From Owenia fusiformis (Eukaryota; Annelida; Polychaeta; Sabellida; Oweniidae), in the NCBI GenBank assembly GCA_903813345.2, contig CAIIXF020000009.1, positions 26,884,740 through 26,948,739 on the forward strand: a stretch of 64,000 nt of DNA, in the 5' to 3' direction. Both the position numbers and the translations under genes were made by a program. Of the stretch, positions 35,734 through 45,927 are shown in pieces (the first letter of the stretch is position 1; every line of letters starts with the position of its first letter). The notes beneath the pieces were generated by a model. The model worked only from the letters and a program-made list of their open reading frames with translations. It ran no database searches and had not been told where the DNA came from.

Positions 35734-38700
35734 TTAAAGGGTTCCGATTAGCATCCCGTATAAAAACAATATGGCGGCTCCAGGCGAATCAACTGGATCA
35801 GTCCATTTTTAAGAAATAAGGGGAGTTCTGTAAAATCCAGTTCATTGAAATTGTCTTTGAGATAAAGTAATCCTTTTATAATGATTTTGAAAACGTTATC
35901 CAAAGAGTGATTGTGTTCAAAGAATACATGTACAACAGCCAATATAAATCCTTGTATTAGAAACCGGTTTGTCTTGCTTTGTTTCATTTGTAGGATATTT
36001 CATATGCCAAGCTGTGTGCTATTACGTTATGGGGAAATTTAGATGCCAATTTTTCCTTATTATACACAAATAGAAGATCTTGAAACTTCACCCATAAATG
36101 TGGAATTGATTTGTCAAAATAAAAATCACCCTTTTATAAATGTGTGACGATCTATAATATACTTATGCTATATAACAGTTAGAGGTGTTGACACAACGAC
36201 CTCGAGCCTGTGAACCCTTGAGTATTATTCCGGGATCGGGCCTTTTATACTAAACGGTGAGCAACACCAGAAACGAGCGTTCGATTTGCTAAACGATATG
36301 CGTCACCCTTTAACAATGTGTATTTTACCCAGAATTAAGCCAACCTGTGTCTCATTATTCAGTATGTTCCCATTCAAGAGATTTTCAAGATGTTTTCAGG
36401 AGTGAATGTTTAAGCATATTTCCTTCCAAACATATTTGTATCTCATTGGATGTATTCTGATGGTGTTAAAGCATATCTTTGGAGGAAATCCTTTACAACT
36501 ACATTTACTTAGTATTATATGCATTAGAATAGTTTTTTTATTTATCTAAGATAGGGACATAAAAATATTTTGTTCAAGATTCACCCCAGATAAAAAAAAA
36601 GTACAAAAACACTTTTTATTACAAAGAATGTTTTTATTTATTCGATTGTTAAACAACAGTGTAAGTTTCATTCCAGCAGTGTTGCATATTGCAATAGAAA
36701 TTTAACATATTTACACATGCTTTTTACATGACTGTATGGAATAATTCAGTTCAGTTCTTGCTAAACACAGAAGTCACGATTTTCTTATTTAATAGAATCA
36801 TTTAACAGTCATGTATCTGCCTGTTTTTCTATAATTGTCAGATCTTAAGACAAGAGGTAATGTTCAGTGTCCTATACAAACTAATGTCATTACACATACC
36901 CAACAAACATTGATCATTTTTAATATTTTCATGGATATATTACAGCTGTACGAAGCAAGCTTTTGCCAAGGGGGGAGGGTTACTTTTCAAAAAATTCCAA
37001 GGGGTTCACACACATTTGACAACTTTGGCCTAAAATCAATTGACAAATGCTCAGAATGGTAAAAAAAATGCATGGTTTTGAAAGATTTTGGCCAGGCTCA
37101 AACACCCCTAAACCCAAAGCCACCCCCCCCCCCCCTACCCCCTCCTCCCCTGGCTATGGGCCTGTATGAAAAATACATTTGAGGCACTGCAGTATGTAAT
37201 AGGGTATAGTTATACCACATTGAGCAACTCATAATACATGTATATCATTTAGTCTGTTCATTAAATTCATAGAATAAATCAATAGATTAATGTCATCACC
37301 CAGACTATGAGCAGTAAAAGTATACTTGACATTTGATTCAATGCGTTGTATTCATCCTTAATTGATTATTCTACCTTAAGATTTCTAACAGTCCTTTTAA
37401 CATGCATTATTGCATAATGAATATTACAAGCAATGTCTAGACTATTGATAAAAGTAAATAACATGTACCACATTTTTACAAAAAGTAACAGCATATCTAC
37501 TTAACAAAGTAAGTCATAGGAACGTTTACAAGGGGCTTACAAGCATTGGATATATCAGGACTGTAACAATTTCACCATGTACTGGTATTACACTTAAAAT
37601 AGATAGCCTACACTTGCAATCAAGACAACATTATATCCACAATCCAGATCTGTTCAAACAGTGATTACAGCATCATGATACACCATGGCATCTCATTTCT
37701 TCTCAGCCCATGTTTCAAGTGAAACAGAAAGATGCTATGAGTATCAGAATGTGATAACAGCAAGATGAAGCATCTTTGTGACCTTCCTATATTAGATACA
37801 TGTATGGGGTTTCATTGGTAGCATGCACAGCGAAGTCTCTCAATATGTATTTTTTATTACCAGAATCGCTTGTTGTTTTCAGGAAAATTGCAAATGTTTC
37901 CATGTTCTAATTATAATTTCCAATGGTTTTCTTTATTGCTTTCATTCATTTTGTTAGCGATTCAAATGAAGTACCTATGATATTAAATTTTATGAATCTT
38001 TCACCAGATGTAATATTTGGAATTAAACATGGAAAAAATAAGTAGATTAATAAATAAATAACCCTTGCAGTTCCCAAGCAGATTATACAAGCTACAGTAC
38101 AGCACAGTACGTAGAACACTACAGTACACAGTACAGTACAATTTAAAAGTATAGTACAGTACACAGAACAGTACAGTATTTTGAAATGCTGTCATTATTT
38201 CATTTTCACACATTCTACATTATGATACTTAGTAAAGACAATAAACACTATAGTAAAAAATATAGTATTATGATTAGAAGAACAATTATTTTCAATATAA
38301 AAAATGTAACGTTTAAAATAATACTATTGGTAGTTCAGTATGGGATACGACCCACTAAAACATGGCTGACAATTTTAGTACAACAAGCTAATGTGAATAA
38401 CTAACAGAGATGAGTATTATCCAAAATAAGTAATTATAATATCTATTCATCAATTATGTAACTGCTCATTTTTTCATGAGGAGTTTGGACATAATCCAAT
38501 TAGAAATAAAGTTTCTCCTTATAAGCGTATGGTTTACTAGCCCAACCAGATTACTACCATTAATATAATATATAACAAGTCCTCTAGTATACAAGTAAAA
38601 TGGTGGTAAGTTATTTCTAGATTCTAAACACCAAAGGGGAGTCTAAAGGTACCAACCCATAGTGTGTACCATATTTAAAAGTAAATGTTACTGATACTGC

Positions 38701-39024
38701 AATTTTTTTTAATCAATGGCACCTAATTTAATTAACTAACCAATTATATAAAGGATCACCAATTCAAGTCCTCACTAGCTTTAACTACATAATATCTCGT
38801 CGTATACTGCTTTTTTCACAAAAAATCCCCAAATTGAATATACATGTCATTGTAAATATGGCAAATTGAAAAAAATTTTATTTTTTCAGTGTACCATTTA
38901 GCGATTTCTAAAGGTGCAAAATGCACGAGTGAATATGTATATGTAGCTGAATGTGAACCAAATGCCGATCTACTAATAAATACATGCGCATCATTATGTA
39001 TTCTATCATATTGCTTTGTTGGTG
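35734..39024. other. Intron stretch, no gene recognised
   Basis: Holds a degraded GGGGTTTCA-type repeat (37808-37945), a C tract (37120-37152) and an ACAGTA-rich microsatellite-like patch (38093-38177). An 85-bp sequence at 37683-37770 has an inverted relative at 53108-53190. The minus-strand frame at 35748-35987 has no recognised domain. Confidence 0.4.
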
Positions 39025-39168
39025 TCACCAGTTAGAGTCTTTCATGTCTCTTTCAAGTCTCTCCATCATATCTGTATGGTCAATCCTCTTGAATACACTC
39101 TTCAGTTCATCTACTAGGATACTATTGATCATATCACATTGGGTTTTGCCTGACTGTTGGAGAATGAC
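39025..39168 (-). CDS. LRR-death gene, last coding exon
   Basis: Reads VILQQSGKTQCDMINSILVD and continues to a KDSNW C-terminus and TGA at 39027-39025. It supplies the last helices of the death domain and a charged tail. The acceptor on the minus strand is TTGATTGCAG, entering in phase 0 after the Lys codon that ends the preceding exon. 48 codons including the stop. The 5' two thirds of this exon and the acceptor lie inside a 99-bp tandem duplication. The outer copy of the acceptor would give VILQ then a stop. Confidence 0.75.
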   Translation of the reverse strand, partial: VILQQSGKTQCDMINSILVDELKSVFKRIDHTDMMERLERDMKDSNW

Positions 39169-39303
39169 CTGCAATCAAATAAGATGCAACATTGAACCTT
39201 TTATTTCATCTACTAGGATACTATTGATCATATCACATTGGGTTTTGCCTGACTATTGGAGAATGACCTGCAATCAACTAAGATGCAACATTGATCCTTT
39301 TAT
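39106..39303. repeat. 99-bp tandem duplication copying a splice acceptor
   Basis: Positions 39106-39204 and 39205-39303 are nearly identical direct copies, differing at a handful of positions. Ten bases of a further start (TTCATCTACT) follow at 39304. Each copy contains, on the minus strand, TTGATTGCAG/GTCATTCTCCAA. The inner copy continues CAG (Gln) and the outer one TAG (stop). Confidence 0.92.
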
Positions 39304-39626
39304 TTCATCTACTGTAAGGGACTGTCATTCATATAAAGGAAGATCTAACCTGACTTCATATATGGATTAATCAAACTGTATTAATTATGAAATTATGTTT
39401 TCTAAAATGGAATAATTTTTTGAGGGTCTGTTGTTTTTTATTTAGTTTATGTCTCCATAATAATTCTATCAATTTACAATAAGTCTATACCAAATTGCTA
39501 TAATCATTAAATGCCTAGTCTGTTTCTTAGAATAACCTTATTATCTATGAGCGGCTATGTATGGGGACAGTTATTATGATACACCTTTACTTTATATTGT
39601 ATTGCAACAAAGAAATACTGAAATAC

Positions 39627-39835
39627 CTTAAACCAAGGTTCATTGTCACATTTGCTGAGTTGGCCATCTCTCCAAGCACGTATCATATTACAAATCTGCG
39701 CTTTTACATCCCCTGGGTAGTTCATTTGGAATTGTTGCACTTGGTCATGTGAAAAATTCAGTTCTGATGCAAGTTGAGTCCACCAGAATCCAATGTTCCC
39801 CGCAAGGTCCCATAGATATTTATCAGTCAGAAGTC
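39627..39835 (-). CDS. LRR-death gene, exon with death domain core
   Basis: Starts by completing a Gly codon and reads LLTDKYLWDLAGNIGFWWTQ, then LASELNFSHDQVQQFQ, YPGDVKAQICNMIRAWRDG and EPWFK. The pattern W..LA..L......I/V..F....P.....Q....I..W is that of a death domain, a six-helix protein interaction fold used in apoptotic and innate immune signalling. Acceptor TTTAAAG, donor AAG/GTATTT; 209 nt, phase 1 in, phase 0 out. The fit to the family is by pattern only. A partner protein cannot be inferred. Confidence 0.8.
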
Positions 39836-40162
39836 CTTTAAATAAAGATTAATATGATTCAGAATTTAAAAGATATCATTAAGAGCTAGAAAGCAAATAC
39901 TTGACTCACTTGACAATTTGGAAAACACTGTATTTGTATAGTATATAACACATATAATCTATTTGTAAAAAGAACTTGAAACAAATCATAAAATCATTGT
40001 GAGGTTTTCGCCATTTTGAACATTTCTTAGTTAGAATAGACTACATTAGACTTTTACAGCTTGTTGAAAAACACCTGGGGTGAGCATTGGGTTGTGCATT
40101 AGATCTAAGACATGAAGCATGGACATAATAGTATTACAATTATGAGTAATAACAGTACTAAC

Positions 40163-41324
40163 CAAATCTTGCTGGTTCAGTCTGTTTATTAGTAAGTCTA
40201 CAACGTTCTAGTAATTCGTTGAGATCATCTGGGTTTTCACGCATCCTTCTCAGGTACATGCTGATTTGTTTTGAGCCCTTCTCACAAATAGCTTTTGGGG
40301 GAAACATGAAGTCATTCCCATCTAAGTAGAGGCCATCACTTTGGATGGATTGTGAAGCTGTAGAGTCTGAATATTTCAAAGCATCTAGATTATCGATTTC
40401 AACAGGAAGGGCTTTAAGTTGGTTATTTCGAATTGATAATGTTGAGATGTTCTTTAGGCAGCAGAGTTCATCGGGAAGACTTTTCAATTGATTATTGGCG
40501 ATTCTGAACATCTGGAGGTTCGTTAGGTTTTTGATGTCACTGCCAATAGCCTCAATCTGATTTCCACTTAGTATGAGCGTGATCAAACTGGTCATTTTAT
40601 AGAGGCATGGCGAAAATTCTTTCAGCATGTTTGCACTCAGATCAAGTATTCGTAATTTAGACAATTTGTGGAAGTTACTCGGGAGATCCTTTATTGAATT
40701 TTCTGATAGGTACAGTTCGGTTAAGTTACTGCAGAACGTCCCAAGTTCAAATGGGATATCATATAGTCTGTGTTTATCTGCCAAATTCAGAGGGCTTATT
40801 GAAGGGGAAATTCTCTGTTGTTTCATACTAAGCACCTCAAGTTTCTTGCAGTGTAGGATAGCCATGGGAAAATTAACCATGCGATTTCTGTCCAAAATCA
40901 ATGTCTCAAGGTTAGGGAGCTCAGCAATACATGATGGCAAATCATGGATTTCATTATCTGTGACATCAATTTCCTCTAATGCTGTATCACGCTGCGGGTC
41001 AATACAAACAGACTCCAAATATTGCCTGGTCACTTTGTACTTTTTGCTTCCGGGGCAGTAGTCTGAGCTTCTTCGTTGTTCCATGAATCTACCTAGAACA
41101 TTTGGAATGTCCACTTTTAGTAATGGTTCATTATGGGAGTTATCAGGCACAGTCTGGACATGTGGAGGGCTGGCAGGCTCTTCCAGGAACACCCCTGGGG
41201 TACTAGCATTAGAGCTAGATGTTGGAGATGAAGACTCAAGTTCCTTTAAGTCTAGAGGTTCAATTAGGGAATGGGGCTGCATTGGGGTTTTCTGGAAAGG
41301 CTCGGGTGGTGGCCAGTCTGCCAT
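40163..41324 (-). CDS. LRR-death gene, first coding exon with leucine-rich repeats
   Basis: 387 codons plus one base. Residues 1-70 are rich in Pro and Ser (MADWPPPEPFQ..., probably disordered). Residues about 113-345 hold leucine-rich repeats of the L..L.L..N.L..LP type, for example LPNLETLILDRNRMVNFP and KLRILDLSANMLKEF, with one irregular insert near MKQQRISPSISPLNL. A charged helical stretch (ISMYLRRMRENPDDLNELLE) leads to the death domain. I chose the Met at 41324, because an acceptor (TTTTTAATTCAG) at 41330-41341 puts the upstream in-frame Met in the intron. The complete protein would be about 504 residues. LRR plus death domain resembles PIDD-like and other invertebrate LRR-death proteins; orthology is not established. 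Confidence 0.85.
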
Positions 41325-42100
41325 GATTCCTGAATTAAAAACCACATGTGCACTAGTGATTTTACAGTTGGAGATTTAACGTTCAATTTAAATAAGATTA
41401 CAATACTAAATATTTACACAGGGTGTTCTTTTGTCGTTTGTAAAAATCATAAAATCATAATCATAAAAAATCATTAATGCCATTGTGACAACATTCCATG
41501 TTTAACTTATTTATTTAGATATGGACCAGCACTAGTTGATTGCAGTTTCATTTCGAGCATTTGCCTAGATTTTGTTATACTGTACAGGGTTCTCACCAAG
41601 AAATGTTTAGACCCCAGATCTTTCGCAGTATCGCGACTGCTTTTCCCCCATGTGGGATCAGAGGTATACTTTTCAAAATAATACTAAATTTTTAAAGGTT
41701 TCTGACTTCCTAATCCTTGTTTATATCCAGTTAAGAGTTTTACCGCAAATAATGTGACAAAAATGTAAAATTAAACTCCAGAAAAAACACTTTAGACTCT
41801 GGAAAAGCTATTAGACATAGCCTAGTGAAAACCCTACTAAGCTTACTACTACTTTTTCCTAAGCTGCTATGACTTGAAAGAAACTACAATCAACTCTGTT
41901 GGTCCACATCAAAATAAAATAAATGCACCACATGAAATGTTGTCAAAAATCAGTATAATGGTAATTAGCTAGGTAATTATGTATCCAAATGATTACTTAT
42001 ATGTGACATTATATAAATGAGATAAAAGGAACATTCCTACCTGAGTACTTTATGTCCTAGAAGTAATAAATGTTTCAAAGAAACTTATCTACCAGGAAGT
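41325..42100 (-). other. Probable 5' untranslated intron of the LRR-death gene
   Basis: On the minus strand the exon begins at 41329 after TTTTTAATTCAG, only five bases before the start codon, so a non-coding 5' exon is expected. A donor-like TACTCAG/GTAGGAAT lies at 42042-42043 and could end it. This is inference from splice sites alone. Confidence 0.35.
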
Positions 42101-42357
42101 AAAAAGTTTTTCAGGAAGTACTCTTCAAAATTAGAGGATGACACACCACAAATAATATGTGATGGTACTTTCGGTTTCTGTTCTGGATATGAGCTTTATG
42201 AGCAGGTTTTATCCTCTTTAGAGTCAACGTTTAGAAGCTACAATCAAAAGTTATCAACTCATTATTATCTATTAAGAGGAGATAAGTGGTATAAACTCAG
42301 AATTAACTTGTTTTTATTGATTATTTCAATATGAATTCACAGCATTGTAATTATCTA

Positions 42358-42500
42358 CAGTGAAACTAGTAAAGTGGAACACCTTTAGAAATAAAACACC
42401 TCTGTAAGTGGAACACTTTCAGAATCACAAAACCAACTGACATAATGTTTAAATGAACCTCTACAAATGGAACACCTTCCGAGTGGACAATGTTTTAAAG
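42358..42500. mobile_element. CAGT-terminus MITE family, truncated copy
   Basis: ACAGTGAAACTAGTAAAGTG followed by GGAACACC words; resembles the copy at 43340-43515. The right end is lost. Confidence 0.5.
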
Positions 42501-42504
42501 GAAT

Positions 42505-43147
42505 GAATATATAAGGGAGCGGAATGGATATATTATATCTGCCCGCATTTATATCCTGCCCGCCCCTCAGATATGATATGTATTCCCGGGTGATATCTAC
42601 CTCAACCCCACTCAATTATGAGATACATAAGGGTTATGTACTGGGAGGTTTTGGATACAGGGTTTATCCTAAGGGAAATATGTGTATCTCACGAGGGACC
42701 GCAGGGACCGAGGGAGATACACATATTTCCCGCGGGATAAACACTGTATCCAAAACCGACCGTACATAACTGGTGTATCTCATACTTGAGTGGGTGTGGG
42801 GTAGATATAACCGTTACCACCTTTTTTAAATGACAAGATAGGCCTATACTCAATTTATATTGAATCAATCTATGCTCAATTTATATTTAACATTTTCATA
42901 ATATTCCTTCAGTTCAATACAATAGAATTGTAATATTTAAACTTTTTGAAAAAATTTAAACTTCTGAAATTAAAATTTTAAAACTTTTTTCAACTTTTGA
43001 AAAAATTCCCAGGAGCGGGATGGATATATTATATCTGCCCGCATTTTGCCTAGAGCGGGACATCTAAAATATATCCTGCCCGCTCCTCAGATATGATATA
43101 TATTCCCGGGTGATATCTACCCCAAACCCACTCGAGTATGAAATACA
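42505..43147. mobile_element. Hairpin-rich mosaic element, copy B
   Basis: Positions 42612-42785 form a hairpin with arms of about 75 bp: GGTTATGTACTGGGAGGTTT against its counterpart before CGACCGTACATAAC, centre CGAGGGACCGCAGGGACCGA. A block with TGGATATATTATATCTGCCC and TTCCCGGGTGATATCTACC occurs before it (42522-42610) and again after it (43018-43140). The plan matches copy A at 11048-11620, but the flanking words differ (GTATCTCATACTTGAGTGGG instead of GTATTCCATACCTGATGAGG). It ends about 57 bp before the S3 exon. Confidence 0.6.
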
Positions 43148-43204
43148 CATGTTTATCAAAAAATGATAAAATACTAATGAATTCAAATATATTTCTTTTT
43201 TCAG

Positions 43205-43316
43205 TTTGTAGCAGCTGCAGACAAATTCTGGTTTCTACTGGAGCTTTTCTCATTTGTTGATTACTTCACAATTCCTCCTTCATTTGTGGCCATCTATCTC
43301 AATAGGAACTGGTTAG
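43205..43316 (+). CDS. KCNMA1: BK channel exon: S2-S3 loop and S3
   Basis: Reads [20 protein letters not shown] and [17 protein letters not shown] plus one base of Gly. This is the S3 helix with the [10 protein letters not shown] motif shared by invertebrate Slo1. The S3 aspartate of the voltage sensor (D186) is kept. The position of mammalian N172, which contributes to the Mg2+ site, is alanine here (Ser in insects). Acceptor TTTTTTCAG, donor G/GTAAGT; 112 nt. Confidence 0.93.
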
Positions 43317-43339
43317 GTAAGTTTTGTGTGTTTAACATA

Positions 43340-43515
43340 TACAGTGGAACCTGTAAAGTGGAACACCTCGAGAAGTGAAACACCTCTGTTAGTGAAATAC
43401 TTTTCAGAGTCCCAAGACCAAATGACTTAATGTTAAATAAACTGCTATAACTGGAATACCTCCCAAGTAGAACACATTTTAGAGGTACCAAAGGTGTTCC
43501 ACTTAGACAGGTCTG
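43340..43515. mobile_element. CAGT-terminus MITE family, copy in the S3-S4 intron
   Basis: ACAGTGGAACCTGTAAAGTG at the left and GTTCCACTTAGACAGGTCTG at the right, with several GGAACACCT words between. It fills more than a third of the intron 43317-43782. Confidence 0.6.
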
Positions 43516-43782
43516 TGAGTATTATACAATTTTACAGTAGAGTCAGCTATCCCCAATAATATACAGCACCATTGTCATATCAAATGAAGCAATTTTCTAA
43601 AAATTGGAAATTTCATATATAATTCCAAATTTATATATTCATAAATGGAGAAATTTTCACTCATACTTAACATTAAGTTTTGAAGCCGTATTGTGAATAC
43701 TGTATATTATTAAATAATGGTACTGGATTATTCTCAACAAATGTTCTTAATATTTTATAGCTTTGTTATTTTATTGCCTTAG

Positions 43783-43934
43783 GTCTAAGATTCACAAGGG
43801 TGTTGAGGCTTCTCTCCATACCTGATGTATTGCAGTACCTGAATATACTGCGGACAAGTAACTACATACGTCTTACTCAGCTACTTGCAAACTTCATGTG
43901 CCTCTGGCTGACCGCAGCTGGCTTTATACATCTG
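43783..43934 (+). CDS. KCNMA1: BK channel exon: S4 voltage sensor and S5
   Basis: Reads [38 protein letters not shown] and [13 protein letters not shown] (first Gly shared with the previous exon). The S4 arginines at mammalian 207, 210 and 213 are all present, and Asp replaces E219. The S5 end [10 protein letters not shown] is almost invariant in Slo1. Acceptor TTGCCTTAG, donor CTG/GTGGGT (GTGGGT is weaker than the other donors). 152 nt, phase 1 in, phase 0 out. It must join either alternative pore exon. Confidence 0.95.
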
Positions 43935-45750
43935 GTGGGTACTAATGTCATCTTCTTTGCCTTGTCTGGTATGTTTCATGCTATCACCTGAATTCAATTG
44001 TCCAAAATTCTGTGCAAAGTTGATCTTAATTCTTTAAAAACGGTGAAAATAAGCCTTTTTGTATTTATGGCATTAAACCACCTCATATGAGACAATTTTT
44101 GAAATTAAGTCAAATTGAACATTGACACTGATTTTGAGATTGTTTTATGTTGAATTATTTAATTTTGAACTAGATAGGTTACTAGGATTCGGGATATTTT
44201 CTTCTACAGGCTTTCTTTGAATTTGTTAGTATTTGATTGATACGTGTAATGATAATCAAAGCCAAATTTCTTGAGAAATATTTCCTTTTGTTACGTGTGT
44301 ATGTGTATTGATCTTTTTATCAAACGTAGTTGCTTCATACATGTTTGTTTGTCCATTTTCTCCCTAATAAGGAAATACATGTAAGGGTGGATGCAACGCC
44401 ACCTATTCTTACTCTGCCTCTGCACATGAGGCAAGGGAGGCATTTGCATTGCAAACATTTTACGGAAATGATCAAATTTATTCAGCATTTTTCAAAGCCA
44501 AAATAAGAGAAAATGGAAAATTGGATGGAGTGGAATAGATCCATTTGTTATTTTTTGTTTATCATTGATCATATATAATCCATAAAACACTTGTTACATT
44601 GTATTTGTTTTAATGATTTGCTAGGTTACTATCGATGCATAATATTCGCTTTTAATATCATGATAAATGATTTCTGTTGAAATATTTATACCTTTCATAA
44701 TACAAGAATTCCTTTTGATGCATAAGCTAATAATTTCCTTTGTTTGTATCCAGGGGAATGTACTCCAATATTAATCAGTGGAGCATACTGATCCAGGTTG
44801 CAACGGCAAAACAAAATATCATTATCAGCAAATACATGTTCACTTTCAATCAGTGAACATTGTATGTATCAAAATTAATCTACAAATGGAGACTATAAAT
44901 AATATGAAATAATATGAAATTATAAATTCATTAGTTTTAGTGCATTTATAACCTCAGTGATAGATTATAAAAGATACTGTTACATATTATTATGAAACCC
45001 AGGTTTAAACAGTGCTTTCCAAAGTATGAAACATAAGGAATTGAAGGTTATACACTAAATTTTATTGTCAACTGCTAATATTACCTACAACCATCCTTGT
45101 GAACAAAACACGTCTGACATTTTAGGAGAGAAAAATTTCCTCAAATAATTTTTTTCACACTACTAAAAACAGTATCTTATATCCCAACCATTAAATGAAA
45201 GCTGATAATATGTTAAATTTAATGCATAATGTTTGTGATAGTGCCTAATAAAATAACTTAAAATTTTGACATTTAGCTTGTATTCGCAAATGTAAGTAGA
45301 AGCTATCGGATAAACCTGTAAGTTTTCATAAATTAACTTGTCATTTTGAAGTTGTAATTACGAAAAACCCATCAGTCGATGAACAGTGATCACATGACCC
45401 TTATGCCAATGAAAGGATCGATTTCGATAAAGCTGCTGGTGGAATTGGTAAACAGAACATAGGTCATCGTTACCTGCTAAATAGGCAGATTAACATATTA
45501 TTTAGGCCAGCGACTGGGTTTGAAGCGGTAGCTGGTAGCTAACAAGAAGCATGGCAGGTACTAAGTACTATTCGTAAGTAATGAGTTTGCCCTCAAACTG
45601 CAATCAACCCGATAGCCGGTAGCCGTTATTTGCATTCGCGAATACAAGCTTAGTTAGACTTTATTGTGTTTATGTTTTACAGGAAAAAACTCGTAAACTT
45701 ACAAGAAATATTTATATTTTGTTTATATTAGTCTTTGAATTTTACACCAG
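43935..45750 (+). other. Intron before the pore exon pair
   Basis: No further S4-S5 copy or other exon was found. The MITE at 45275-45650 occupies its last part. Confidence 0.6.
45275..45650. mobile_element. AGCTTGTATTCGC-terminus MITE next to pore exon A1
   Basis: Begins AGCTTGTATTCGCAAATGTA and ends TTTGCATTCGCGAATACAAG then CT, an inverted repeat of about 35 bp that continues into GCTATCGG/CCGATAGC-type words. 376 bp, ending 100 bp before the exon. Relatives are clustered at 56255-57030. Confidence 0.7.
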
Positions 45751-45927
45751 CTTGAAAATTCTGGAGACCCATGGCGTTCAATAGAGGATAGTAATGCGGA
45801 GCGAATAGACATGTTTGATTGTTTGTACTATTCAGTGGTTACCATGTCAACCGTTGGATATGGCGATTTTTATCCCAAAACAATCCTTGGCAAGTGTTTC
45901 GCTATCGTATTTATCATATTTGGATTT
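45751..45927 (+). CDS. KCNMA1: BK channel alternative pore exon A1
   Basis: 59 codons: [20 protein letters not shown], then [20 protein letters not shown] and YPKTILGKCFAIVFIIFGF. It encodes turret, pore helix, selectivity filter TVGYGD and most of S6. Acceptor TTTTACACCAG, donor TTT/GTAAGT, phase 0 on both sides. The turret is two residues longer than in exon A2 and human Slo1. Tyr sits at the position of Y294, the external TEA determinant. The first hinge glycine of S6 (G310) is Phe. About 30 of 57 aligned residues match exon A2. It is intact, and nothing suggests a pseudo-exon. Confidence 0.9.

Larger units (their letters stand above)
30714..43204 (+). other. 12.5-kb intron S2 to S3 hosting a nested antisense gene
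   Basis: Contents by position: repeat copies at 31193-31307 and 35208-35340, the 30-bp minisatellite at 32206-33235, a CAGT-type repeat at 35473-35733, a C-rich tract at 37120-37152, an ACAGTA-rich patch at 38093-38177, the LRR-death gene at 39025-41329, and the hairpin mosaic at 42505-43147. No extra channel exon was found. Confidence 0.7.

Noticed and set aside
41325-41345. Upstream Met (MVFNSGI) as start of the LRR-death protein
   Set aside because: A good splice acceptor lies between it and the MADW start, so these codons are probably intronic.
40627-41379. Two + strand frames of 144 and 98 codons
   Set aside because: They are antisense shadows of the leucine-rich-repeat exon.
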